The notes beneath the pieces were generated by a model. The model saw only the letters and a list, made by a program, of their open reading frames with translations. It ran no database searches and was not told the origin of the DNA. Position numbers and translations under genes: made by a program. From Dichomitus squalens LYAD-421 SS1 (taxonomy: Eukaryota; Basidiomycota; Agaricomycetes; Polyporales; Polyporaceae), in the NCBI RefSeq assembly GCF_000275845.1, contig NW_006767005.1, forward strand, positions 1 to 16,819: a stretch of DNA of 16,819 bases, read 5' to 3'. Shown here piece after piece: positions 1-13,721 of the stretch (position 1 is its first letter; each line of letters opens with the position of its first letter).

Positions 1-633
1 CAATGGAGTACCTCCCAGGGAGCCCATATGCTTTGTTGAGCCTGTAAATAATGTGAGACGCTCACCGGCTCTATATTCAATATCACTACTCACGTTCGGT
101 AGCTAGACATCTAGCCGCTGCCTCGCTTTCCGCAGATTTTTGAGCCTCAGTGTATGCCGCCGTTATGGTTGTATGCAGGACATATTCATGAGCTACGAGG
201 TATACAGAGCACTACATGAAGGGGGAGTAAGCTAGAGCCCATCGATGGCGGGAGTCCAAGAGTTGCAGCAAAATCGACAGAGTAATCCCAATATGTCGAT
301 TGAACGCGTTCGCGATAGCGCGTCGCCCAATCATATACAGTGCCTGGGCGCCTGCACAGGTAGACCGCCCTGTGCGAAAGTTGACGTGCGCTTTTGTGCA
401 CCTGTAGCCTTCGTCATCAGTTGACAAGTCGACAAAAGTCGACGACAATCCGGTGTCGACCGGCACATCACTGGTCGCCACCGACCAAGTCCTGCTTGAT
501 ATCTCTACCGCATTACTGTACTTCCTCGTCAGCTCTACCGTAGCTGCCTCAGCTCACCAACATATCACACCCTCGATCTTTGCTTCCGGCCTTCCACGGC
601 TCCTATCGTTGTACTTGACCCCGAGGAACATCA
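1..633. other. Intergenic / upstream region of the E2 gene
   Basis: I see no gene that I can support in this stretch. The longest open frame lies on the minus strand (212-481, 89 codons starting with ATG at 481); it has no recognisable motif and could at most be a first exon of a divergent gene running out of the window. A cluster of three GTCGAC hexamers lies at about 428-458. The last 100 bases must contain the promoter and leader of the E2 gene, but no clear TATA box is visible. Confidence 0.5.
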
Positions 634-1661
634 ATGGCAGTCTCCACGCGACGACTGCAGAAGGAACTTACGGATATCAAGAGGGATGGTACGCCGGTTG
701 GTAAGTCCCAGTCAACAAAACAGGAGAAAACACAGGCCTACATTCTATCTTACAGGTATCGAGCTCTTGAGTGCGGACAACTTTGCCACTTGGTATCTAT
801 CTGTAGAGGTGCTCGGGAACACGGTCTACGAGGTACGCCACTTTCATCCCTGCCGCGTGCCACTTCATTCATGGTTACGGTACCGATGTCAATTCATATA
901 GGGCGAAAAGTTTGCTCTGAAGTTCCGTTTTGACAACCAGTACCCTATATCTGCTCCTGCAGTCCAGTTTGTGGTGGATGGCCAGTACCAAGCCCCCATT
1001 CATCCCGTGAGTCCTTCAATCTAGCCTTAGCATGTTCTCTTGCACTAACGACGCTGCGCGTTGGTCACCTTCCGCAGCACGTGTACTCAAACGGACACGC
1101 ACGTTCTTTGCCCCTAAGGAATGAAGAAGAAAACGCTGACGCTGCCTGCGCGTTTCATGTAGATATGCGCCTCCATTCTCTCGACTGAATGGTCTCCGGT
1201 CTTGAGTGTTGTGTCGGTCTGCGTGACCATTCAGAGCATGCTCGCTTCCTGCAAGGTGCGTTGCGTCTCCGACTCAACTTCGCGGTTTCTCAATGTGATA
1301 CATCTTCCGGGAGCAGAAGAAGGAGCGGTGAGTAATTCCTTAGAGGTCCCTACTTCGAGGATATGCATATCCAGTCATCGTCTACCAGTCCTCCAGATAA
1401 CGACCGGTACGTTTCCCGTGCACCTGAGAACCCTAAGAAGGTATGCACTGGCCTGCTCAATACTCACCGCTGCTTATGCTCTTGCATTGCAGACGCAGTG
1501 GGACTTCCATGGTATGTACCCTAAGATCCGCGCTCAACTTGATCGTGCTCGATCTCATAATGTTCACGACTCCTAATCATCGTTGCCAGACGACGAGTGA
1601 GTGCCGCCCTAGTCTATTACACCTGGCCACAGATTGTACTGACAAAGCATCTAGTGTGTAA
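634..1661 (+). CDS. Ubiquitin-conjugating enzyme E2 W (UBE2W-like), ten exons
   Basis: E2 enzymes carry ubiquitin as a thioester on a cysteine; the UBE2W type is known for attaching ubiquitin to the free N-terminus of substrates. I join exons 634-700, 756-832, 902-1006, 1078-1098, 1163-1255, 1317-1327, 1389-1440, 1493-1511, 1590-1596 and 1655-1661, giving 152 residues, against about 151 in human UBE2W. The N-terminal helix reads RRLQKEL (residues 6-12), followed by VYEGEKF (46-52). The usual HPN motif is HPH (82-84), as in UBE2W. The catalytic cysteine is C92 in NGHIC, followed by LSVVSVC (104-110) and PPDN (126-129). The C-terminal WDFHDD matches the WWYHDD end of the human protein. All junctions are GT-AG except intron 4 (1099-1162), which needs a GC donor. 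The last two coding exons are 7 bases each; a stop directly after exon 9 (GAG TGA) is the alternative end. The stop codon faces that of the F-box gene 188 bases away. Confidence 0.9.
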
Positions 1662-1849
1662 TATGTATTGATTTTGGCCCCTCGCCCCTGGATGTAACTA
1701 TACGCGTTGTATTTCGAAATTGTCAAGGAATAGGACCTGTACTTTTGAGAAGGAAACAGCCAATCGTCAAGAGTAGCCTACAGGAGTGGTACACTAGTAC
1801 TGAAGACCACTGGGTTCGGGTTGCACAACAATCACGAACCACAGCAGTC

Positions 1850-3586
1850 TCACCACAGTGAACCAGGCCACCGCTCGCATCCCCAGCGAGCCGGGTCCGT
1901 GTGCCCAGGCATCGCCGGAAACTCTTCAACGCGCTCGAATGTGAAGCCCTGAAAGCACGCTCGCAACCTCTCCAATTCCTCTGGGTCGACGTGCATATGT
2001 GGCGTCACCTGCAACACGAACTGCTCCAGGTAGCTGTACTCCCCCGACCCGACGTCCTCAATTAAGCGGCCTAGTGGGACCTTGTGCGATCCCGCACGAC
2101 GCCTGTGCCTCTCTGGGGGCTGGCAAAACGTGTCGTGGTGGCTACACCCGTGCACGAGGCGCAGAGTCGTTACGCCTCTAATCTCCGCTCCCGACCCTGA
2201 GGCTGTCTCCCGTGTGGAAGGCAGGAGGCACAGACTCGGCTCGTTGTCATAGTGGAATGAGAGATCAACGACTACGACCATGATTTTCGCGTTTGAGCAG
2301 TGTTGCAGAGGCGAGAGGGCGTGACTCGGATCTGTCCAGGGGTACGAGGAGCCGAAGCCGACGCCATAGAGCCACACCTCTTGCACGTCCTCCAGCCTAG
2401 AGCGCGAAGTGTTCGAGAGTATGTCGTGCGGCCATGCATTTGAGGGGATGCCGTTTGTCTCAAGCGAGATGTCATAAGCAGCGATGCGACGGGTGGAGGT
2501 GGGCGTGACCGTAGTGATAGAGACAGAGTGGCTTCCGCTGTTGTACTCGCCTTCGCCGTCGGGATGGACGCCGACGCATAGGCGGATAATACTTTTCGAA
2601 TCATTCGGTTGAGGGCCCCGGGATGGGAAGAGGATGGCAATAGAGATGTCATCCGCCTGATACGAACCTAGCACCTGGACAGACGACCCTGAGACGCGGG
2701 GCTGGAGGAGCGTCGTGTAGTACTTGAGCGCGGTTGGGGAGAACTGGTGCAAGATGACGTGTCTGAGGTGCGCCAGAGGGAGTGGGGAGGGTTTGTCAGG
2801 GATGCCCTCCTCGGCCGTTTCCAACACGAAACCGTCCAGCACCACGCTCTCCAGCCGCGGGCATTGGCTCATGAAGAGGATGATCCCATCATGCACGTGG
2901 CTGAGCCAGACGTCAATGAGTGCGAGGTGCGTGAGATTCGGGAAGCCGCAGGCCGGCAAAGCTCGAATTGTGTCGAGGGCGAGGCGGCGGAGGTTGGGAG
3001 CCTGGATTGGGGTGAGAGGGAGTGGGTCTTCGTCGAGGTTCCACTCGTACATCTCACTTGCTGAGAGCGAGAACGACTCGAGCGCAGGGGAGGCGTACTC
3101 CTCGACAACGCTGCACAAATGCCTGAATTCGTCACAGGCAATGTCGTCGAAGTGCATCGAACGTACTCGGGCCGTCCGAGGGAGCCCTTCGACGGCGCTG
3201 AGGTCTGAGCTCACCACGTTCAGGGGGAAGTGTTGGCTCCGTTCAGCAAGTAGCCCGACGAGCGGGTCGTCCTTCCGGGAGATTTGGACGGTGTTCCAGA
3301 GACGAGGGTAAGCGAGGGCTACTTCACGGAGACGACGGCACGTCCCGGAGACAGGGATTAGCATAGAGCTGTCACGAATCGTGGTGCGCCAGAAGAAAGT
3401 GTAGTCCTTGTATCGGTCGGTGCAGAGGTCGGGAACGAACTCGAGGATCCGGAGCAGTATTTCGACGGGAAGTTTGAGGAACGGTATGCCGTCATTACGG
3501 ACTTCGTGGAGTTCTGAGATCGCCTCCAACTCGCGGCTATTGTCGTGTTCAATCTGGGAGATAAGGATACCATCAGAACACGTCAA
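1850..3586 (-). CDS. F-box protein, intronless, 578 residues
   Basis: F-box proteins bring substrates to SCF ubiquitin ligases by binding Skp1 through the F-box; the substrate here is unknown. One uninterrupted frame encodes 578 residues. The F-box-like segment spans about residues 36-102: it opens with LKLPVEILLRILEFVP, has the conserved VSGTCRRLREVA stretch near residue 80, and closes with PRLWNTVQI. A leucine-rich stretch with repeated PxLxxLAL-like turns (about residues 195-290) suggests degenerate LRR-type repeats, common in large mushroom F-box families, but I cannot define the repeats. The start at 3586 is the only ATG that places about 35 residues before the F-box; upstream frames are closed. 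The coding strand is GC-rich, which creates long antisense open frames (for example 2724-3311, +) that I treat as shadows. Neighbours are a convergent E2 gene and divergent PRP16; no functional link is implied. Confidence 0.8.
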   Translation of the reverse strand: MTCSDGILISQIEHDNSRELEAISELHEVRNDGIPFLKLPVEILLRILEFVPDLCTDRYKDYTFFWRTTIRDSSMLIPVSGTCRRLREVALAYPRLWNTVQISRKDDPLVGLLAERSQHFPLNVVSSDLSAVEGLPRTARVRSMHFDDIACDEFRHLCSVVEEYASPALESFSLSASEMYEWNLDEDPLPLTPIQAPNLRRLALDTIRALPACGFPNLTHLALIDVWLSHVHDGIILFMSQCPRLESVVLDGFVLETAEEGIPDKPSPLPLAHLRHVILHQFSPTALKYYTTLLQPRVSGSSVQVLGSYQADDISIAILFPSRGPQPNDSKSIIRLCVGVHPDGEGEYNSGSHSVSITTVTPTSTRRIAAYDISLETNGIPSNAWPHDILSNTSRSRLEDVQEVWLYGVGFGSSYPWTDPSHALSPLQHCSNAKIMVVVVDLSFHYDNEPSLCLLPSTRETASGSGAEIRGVTTLRLVHGCSHHDTFCQPPERHRRRAGSHKVPLGRLIEDVGSGEYSYLEQFVLQVTPHMHVDPEELERLRACFQGFTFERVEEFPAMPGHTDPARWGCERWPGSLW

Positions 3587-4625
3587 GAGAGAGGAAGAAA
3601 ACCATGCGAGTCGAGTAAGTAAGGAGTTCGCTTGGCGCGTGTTGCTGGAGTGCCTTGAGCACTTGAGACGATGTCATGAGCGTGATGGTATACACAACAA
3701 GCGATCTAGGATGTCGTTCACATTCCCAAGACCAAATGGGAAGCCCCTTGCGAGAAGGGGTCATGGCTTCTACCATAGATCTGCGTTGGGCTTGCCATAT
3801 ACTATGTATGTGCCTCCAAATTTTCTACCGCCGAACGCCCACACCAACAGGCACGAAAATACCTTCCGTCAACAGTTAACTTGAGCTGACCTGTCCACCC
3901 CTGAATTTTATGCGTGAGCGATCTACGGAGCGACCAACGACAATCACATAGTGACATACGCGAAATTTTTGGCCTTGACATGCTGAAGTCGCTGAAAGGA
4001 CGCCTGGGCGAAATCCCCTACTGCTAAGCTTCCCATTCAGCTCGTATTACACCGGAGAACTGGAATCGTGTGTTTCCGAAGGTGCAGCTGAGCTAGAGAG
4101 GATGAAAGGGGAGAAATGCACAACGATAGAGGTACAGATAGCCCGTCGACATGATACACGAAACGGTTACAATATATTCGCAAAATCACGGCTGCCATCA
4201 GGGCCTCCAACGTGGTGATTAGAACATACAGCAGACCACACGAAGCATGTCTAGCGGTACAATGTCGTACTACGAATGTATGTGATGACTACAGGGACAT
4301 CGAAAACGTGTCCCTCGCTTAGTCTCGTCACAAGATGGTCGAAACAGCTGGCACCGAGCGACGACGAGAAAGTGCGAGACGGATATTCTGCGTCCCCGCG
4401 AGCGCCTGCAAGTTCCCCTGATGTGAATTATTGGGAAGCAAGTGACTCTAAGGCAGAGACGGTGGTGACATTGTAAGGAGAAATAGACCCTTACAGCGCT
4501 CATCATATACTACCCGTTGTTTACTCCAGTTTGGCTGGTGGCACTACTGGCGCTTCTTGCTACTCCTACCTGACGGTGCTCTGAGACAGCTTCGGAGCAG
4601 CTAACCCTCCTTCACCTCGTCCTCC
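3587..4625. other. Divergent intergenic region between F-box gene and PRP16
   Basis: About 1 kb with no supported gene. It must hold both promoters. Several short open frames (for example 4276-4476, +) show no motif and have the base composition of non-coding DNA. The 110 bases before the PRP16 start are pyrimidine-rich and free of ATG, as expected for a short untranslated leader. I see no RNA gene, repeat or transposon end here. Confidence 0.5.
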
Positions 4626-9413
<4,788 letters not shown>

Positions 9414-9757
9414 GGCACATTGGCCCCGTCTGGCTGGCTAGAAGAGCGAACTATCGCGCCACTAGGGCGTGGCAGCGGTTTTAGTACCATGAGGTGGACG
9501 CGGATCGTATCATGTATTGTGCTGTCGCAATATATCCCGACGCATGCAGTTATAGAGCCGTAATCGTTCGACATGCCGTTCTCCAGCGAGCCGCCTTGCA
9601 ATGGCATGGACGCCCACGACGAGAAGGTCAATCCTAAGTCGCAGTGATCGTGTGGCGTGCCTGTGTTCAGGACTGCGTTTGAAACGGTCTTTATCGTTGT
9701 CCGCACTTGATGTGCCTACCTTGCAACGCTTTCACCTAAAATGATCGGGAGGGAATA
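9414..9757. other. PRP16 3' flank
   Basis: This stretch follows the PRP16 stop codon and precedes the transposon-like element. It probably contains the PRP16 3' untranslated region. A minus-strand open frame covers it (9071-9706) but overlaps the real PRP16 exons and has no motif, so I do not call it. No AATAAA is visible. Confidence 0.45.
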
Positions 9758-9786
9758 CAGTCGACACCCTCCTAACCCATACCCCT
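9758..9786 (+). repeat. Left terminal inverted repeat of the MITE-like element
   Basis: Twenty-nine bases pairing with 10182-10210 with two mismatches, at the 15th and 25th positions. One CCCATA motif lies inside the repeat at 9776. Confidence 0.8.
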
Positions 9787-10192
9787 GGTAACCCATAAAC
9801 TCTAAAAACCCATAGGATTTTGGCTTTCCCAAGTCGGGATAGGGGGAATTCGACCCCATAACCCATAGGTCCCCAATACCCCATAACCCATAGCCTTCTA
9901 GGGCTCAAATCCCATACGGTAATAGTGGTCACATTGAGATTTCGCTCATCAATAACCCACAAAGTACTCAATACATGCTTCCTAGTGTCCTCCCAGCATC
10001 CATCCATGCTTCAACCACGTTGTGGGTAGGTTAGTGTGTTCGAAATCCCATAGCGCTCCCTCGAAGGGTCAGTAGACGCCTGTTCAGCGCTCGCTAACTG
10101 GGACTTATCAGGGCGCTTAGAAGGCGCTAAAGTTCTGGTAGCCCATAACCCCTCAAAACCCATATATTTGGGCCTGTCCCGAGGGCTATGGG
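9776..10192 (+). repeat. Dispersed CCCATA motif array inside the element
   Basis: Eleven exact CCCATA copies on the plus strand start at 9776, 9792, 9809, 9855, 9862, 9880, 9887, 9911, 10047, 10142 and 10159, with one inverted copy in the right terminal repeat. Most are preceded by AA or TAA. Spacings recur: 16-17 bases in both subterminal regions, and 7 bases in two close pairs. About 0.1 copy per strand would be expected by chance in this length. Confidence 0.8.
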
Positions 10193-10210
10193 TTAAGAGG
10201 GTGTCGACTG
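10182..10210 (-). repeat. Right terminal inverted repeat of the MITE-like element
   Basis: Inverted partner of 9758-9786. The inverted CCCATA (TATGGG at 10187-10192) lies at the mirrored position. Confidence 0.8.
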
Positions 10211-10794
10211 TATGTGGCTCAAGCTTGTGTTCCCGCTCAGAGGCGCAGAGGTGAGCTCGATGGGCGCTCACTGCATATTGCCCCGACCTTGGAGGATGGG
10301 ATCGAGATGCGCGTGACAGGGGAACTGTGACCCGATGACCGCACCAGTCATCAGCGTGTGACATGCTGGCATCCGGCCCAGAGATCGCAGCGCCGGGCGC
10401 ATGGGACGGTCCCGGCCAAGACCTCGAGTGTCTCACTTATACCGTTCTTTCCTCCCATCACGCTTACCCTCTCCCCTCCCTCAGCCTCCTCTCTAGCCAG
10501 CTCAGGTCTAGAGCCACCCTCTCTCTGTGTTCTGCACACAATTCAGTCTCAACCCAAATCAGTCCGCCTACTTGGGACGAGAGAACGCTGCACCGCTGTG
10601 CTCCGCGACGGACTTCTCACGAGGGAATCAGGTAGTTTGGTATATCGCACACCATCTTTGGCCTCTCGTCTTGTGTATGTCTCCGTGGTGACACTGTGTC
10701 CCCCATGTGCCCACTCACAATGCTTATCGAGGTCGAGCTGGAGGAGCGGATCTAAAGTTTACCCTGTATAACACCGACGTTACATGCTCATTCG
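10211..10794. other. Upstream region of the copper-fist gene
   Basis: No gene is supported here. The region between the transposon end and the start codon must carry the promoter and leader of the copper-fist gene. Upstream ATGs out of frame with the coding sequence occur near 10719 and at 10784, so the leader may be short or the start leaky. Open frames such as 10358-10771 show no protein character. Confidence 0.45.
10440..10545 (+). promoter_or_regulatory. Pyrimidine-rich promoter tract
   Basis: A CT-rich run (repeated TCTC, CCTC and CTCCC) lies about 250-355 bases before the copper-fist ATG. Such tracts commonly lie just upstream of transcription starts in filamentous fungi. No experimental start is known, so this is inference from composition. 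Confidence 0.3.
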
Positions 10795-12573
10795 ATGGTG
10801 CGTGCCAATTATCGGCATATCCTCCCGGCTTTGGGCGCTGGCTTACCTCCCACAGGTCTATGTCAACGACAAGAAGTTTGCCTGGTGTGTCGAGATCCAT
10901 GTGTGCTCAGGGAAGCTGCGTTGCTCAATCTAGCCCGAAGTGAGTCCTGCATTAAGGGGCACCGCTCGTCCGGCTGTCAGCATGCGGATCGGCCGCTCTT
11001 CGAGGTGAAGAAGAAGGGCAGACCGGTGTCCCAATGTGACAAGTGCAGGGAGCTACGGAAGACGAAGCGGATGCACGGCAAGTGCACATGCTCCTCAAGC
11101 TCGGTGCCTGGGACATTGTTGGAAGCGAAAGCTGCCGGCTCGGCCGACGGGCCCATGTCGAAGTCTAAATGTACGTCGCTTCGCTCATCTTGTTTGACCG
11201 CAAGGCCCGTTCGTGCACTTCATCAAGTCCTTGAAGTTCAACCTACTTATGTACTTCATCGCGGAAGTCGTCAATGATTTCTGCTCCTCTCTTTCGTCTG
11301 TATGCACAGCCTGCTCATGCAAGGCTGACCCGCTGATTTGTTAGCACGGAGGTTCAAGCCCATCGCGCCGGCGTTGCCTAACGGCCTGAAGGATGTCCCA
11401 ACTCAGGACACGCTCCCTGATGCCTGCCTGAATTTGTGTCGCTGCGGCGGCAAGGACGCGAGCATCTGCACCTGTGCCCACGACCAAGGCCCATCTATGC
11501 GGACCGACAACGGCGGACTCGCAGCGCTCGCGCAGGCTGCGCTGTTCTGCTGCGGCGACGATTTACCTTCAGCATCAACGTCGACATCTAGGGTCCCGTC
11601 AAATTCTTCGGAGCCTCGCACAACTGCGGGTCCCACGGAGGATATGTTCAGTAGCCAGAAGCGCAGTTGTTGTTCTACTGTCTCTCGCCCACCCTCGCCT
11701 ACACCGAAGCGCACTAAACGCTCTGGCACCACCCCTGCCCTTTCCGATCAACACATCCCCCGTGCTCCAAGGTGTTGCTCAGCATCATCTACCCCTGTAT
11801 ATGCATCGTCATTCAGCCACGCCCACACAACATACAGTGCGCCTCCAGTGTTCCCCGCGATCCATCTGCCCAGCGCGTCCGCCTTCATCGCGGACAGCGG
11901 GTGCTGCTGTGGGGTCCAGTGCGCCTGTCCGGGGTGCGTCCAGCACCGTGGGAGCGAGCACGCCGCGAAGGACATCCTGGACTGCGAAGAGGGCGAGTGC
12001 AGGACGTGCGTCGACCACGACGGCGGCGTCGCGCTGCCCGAGCACGCCCTCGCGTTCTCCCAGGGCCGATACGGGCACACCTCTTCGGGCGCGAGCGCGG
12101 TTCAGCAAGGTGCCGTGTCTCCTCCTGCCCTTGTAGCGGGCTCGAGCTCAACGTCGGGCACGTACAACTCCCCGACGTCTGCCCGACGGGCGCGCGGGGA
12201 CAGCGTGAGCTACATCGACGCGTTCTTAGCGACCGCTGCATCGCTTCCCTTGCCTCCGCCTGGACGCACGCGTGCGGGCGCGCTCGACCCGACGAACGTG
12301 CTCGTGTACCCCAAGAGCATCTTCGAAGGTGGTGACGCGGAGCGGCGTTCACTGTTTGGGCTGGTCGAGGTGCCGAAGCTGCAGTGTAGCTGTCCTGGAG
12401 GCTGTGGGTGTCCCGAGGGGCAGTGTGCGTGTGGGGAGGGGTGTACGGGGTGTGCGCCGGAGCATGGTGAAGTGGATGGGGATGGGGACGTGGGTGAGGG
12501 TGAGGGAGAAGCGAGGTCGGGTTCGCAGACGATTCAGAGCCTAGTGGGGGTGGGGAGCTGTTGTAGTAGGTAA
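10795..12573 (+). CDS. Copper-fist transcription factor (Mac1/Cuf1/Ace1 type), four exons
   Basis: Copper-fist factors sense copper and switch genes for its uptake or detoxification. Exons 10795-10797, 10856-10884, 10941-11170 and 11345-12573 give 496 residues. The N-terminal copper fist is complete: MVYVNDKKFACESC, then zinc ligands C11, C14, C23 and H25, the minor-groove motif KKKGRP (34-39), and CDKC (43-46) with CTC (59-61). Exon 1 is only the ATG; this fits because known copper fists start MV-x at the very N-terminus, and the upstream frame is closed. Cysteine clusters follow: CRC...CTC (119-131), CCCGVQCACPGCVQH (274-288), which matches the CxxxxCxCxxCxxH core of Mac1-type copper-sensing repeats, and CSCPGGCGCPEGQCAC running to C457. 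The middle is Ser/Pro/Thr-rich with a basic TPKRTKR stretch, possibly a nuclear signal. Whether it activates uptake (Mac1/Cuf1) or detoxification (Ace1) cannot be read, but two C-terminal Cys repeats favour Mac1/Cuf1. Intron 3 (174 nt) is unusually long here and might hide another exon. Confidence 0.85.
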
Positions 12574-13139
12574 CGAGGTGTGCGTCCCTCTGTATGATGT
12601 GCTCATTGTAACAGTCACAGTGCGCCTGTCGATATGTAGCATCCGTTGTTGCGTTATCTCCTGTGTTTATGCATTGCTTCTTCTGAAAAACCGTATAGTC
12701 GCTTGACACTACCAATAGAAGGACCAATTCCGTCCTGGCTCTCGCGCACGACCCAATTCTCCCATCGTGGTTTCGTGCATTTCGCGCCATCTACGTCTTC
12801 TGCTCTCTAGGCGAAAGCGACGAGATTTGTGATATCTAAATGATCGGCATGATTATCTGGCAGGACACATATTCTGATCCAGTTCTGGTGGCCCTTGTCT
12901 TACACTAATGAGACTAGTAATTCCGAGTGGATCAGGCGGGACTATTGCGCTCATGTTGTAGATAGCGATTCCACACTCTTCAGATCCCTCATATTCATAC
13001 AATGCATCGTAGTACAGCAACGCAATCATCTCGTATCCCCTTAATCTAACACACAGAATGAGTACTAAATTGTAGCCGGGAGTGAATTAGAGGCATACCT
13101 TCACACACGCCGGACTTCATTCAGAGGTTGAGACATGCA
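12574..13139. other. Intergenic region
   Basis: This is the 3' flank of the copper-fist gene and the far 3' side of the minus-strand locus. A 301-codon antisense frame (11885-12790, -) enters it but is a shadow of the cysteine-rich exon, with low-complexity His/Pro/Arg sequence. I see no RNA gene or repeat. Confidence 0.45.
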
Positions 13140-13702
13140 CTAGGAAGCCGCCAAGACCCATCGCATCGGTACACCAGCAGCCACCCAGAGCTGCTGCTTC
13201 CGTTCTATACCCGTCAACAGATCTACCATGCGGCGATAATCTTCAACCATTCTCGTCGTGAGGTATTATCTGCATCACATGAATCGATGTCGCTTACCAT
13301 GTTTCAGGTTGATGACTTCTTCGACAGTGCATGTTGTCTCTATTCCACCCGAGGTTGCAAGTCGCCCATGAGGAAGATGGACGCCGAGAGTCATTGAAAC
13401 GGCTCCGTTAGAGGCTGTTCGCGGTTCCCCGACTGCTCGACTGCAAGCGGTTGTATTGCACTCGTTCCGGATGACGCGCTCCGTCACTGGATTGATTGGG
13501 GGAGCTTGGCTTGATGAAAGCAGCTCCAGTGCTTCAGGGATGAGCTCAGGGACAAGAACAAATCGTCTCTTGTATGTAGTGGAGAAGCGTCGCAAGTCGC
13601 TAAGGACATCGTGGACTTCAGCCTCGGCAGCATTGCTCAGGCCTAGGTGAATGGTATCTGGATTCGGTTGGCCGAGGCTACGAACGTCGTTTCCAGTGCC
13701 TT
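13140..13702 (-). CDS. Uncharacterised reading frame, possible 3' exons of the next locus
   Basis: A minus-strand frame from 13702 down to a stop at 13277-13275 encodes about 142 residues, including the helical-looking stretch LSDLRRFSTTYKRRFVLVPE. I do not recognise it. It could be joined to the preceding locus by an intron at 13756-13703 (GTGAGG...CTCAG, frame kept). It could also be extended downstream by a GTAAGC donor at 13297 to an exon ending at a stop near 13140. Whether it is a separate gene, the C-terminal part of its neighbour or non-coding cannot be settled by eye. Confidence 0.3.
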
Positions 13703-13721
13703 CTGAGTCAGATTTTAACAA

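Larger units (their letters stand above)
9758..10210. mobile_element. MITE-like element with TA target duplication
   Basis: The two ends are inverted copies: 9758-9786 and the reverse complement of 10182-10210 match at 27 of 29 bases, starting CAGTCGACACCCTC. The element is flanked on both sides by TA (9756-9757 and 10211-10212). A CAGT-type terminus and TA duplication are typical of the Tc1/mariner/pogo (Fot1) group of cut-and-paste transposons. The 453-bp interior has no open frame with transposase character, so this is non-autonomous. It is densely filled with CCCATA motifs, described separately. It sits between the 3' end of PRP16 and the copper-fist gene. Confidence 0.8.

Noticed and set aside
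428..458. GTCGAC cluster as a second copy of the MITE end
   Set aside because: Only the palindromic GTCGAC core is shared; the CACCCTC part of the terminal repeat is missing.
212..481. 89-codon minus-strand frame upstream of the E2 gene
   Set aside because: It starts with ATG but has no recognisable motif or convincing splice context; it is compatible with chance.
2724..3311. 195-codon plus-strand frame across the F-box gene
   Set aside because: It is fully antisense to a longer, motif-bearing coding frame; Ser/Arg-rich composition is typical of a shadow.
9776..10164. CCCATA array as an internal telomere remnant
   Set aside because: Fungal telomere repeats are usually TTAGGG; the motif differs, is not tandem, and lies inside an element with terminal inverted repeats.
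9776..10164. CCCATA array as a CRISPR-like array
   Set aside because: The repeats are six bases, the spacers are irregular, and the genome is eukaryotic.
11885..12790. 301-codon minus-strand frame
   Set aside because: It is antisense to the cysteine-rich exon of the copper-fist gene, and is low-complexity His/Pro/Arg sequence.
13140..13260. Remnant of a reverse transcriptase / RNase H (CTDAMGLGGF-like stretch in a second frame)
   Set aside because: The resemblance is a few residues long, with no supporting motifs around it.
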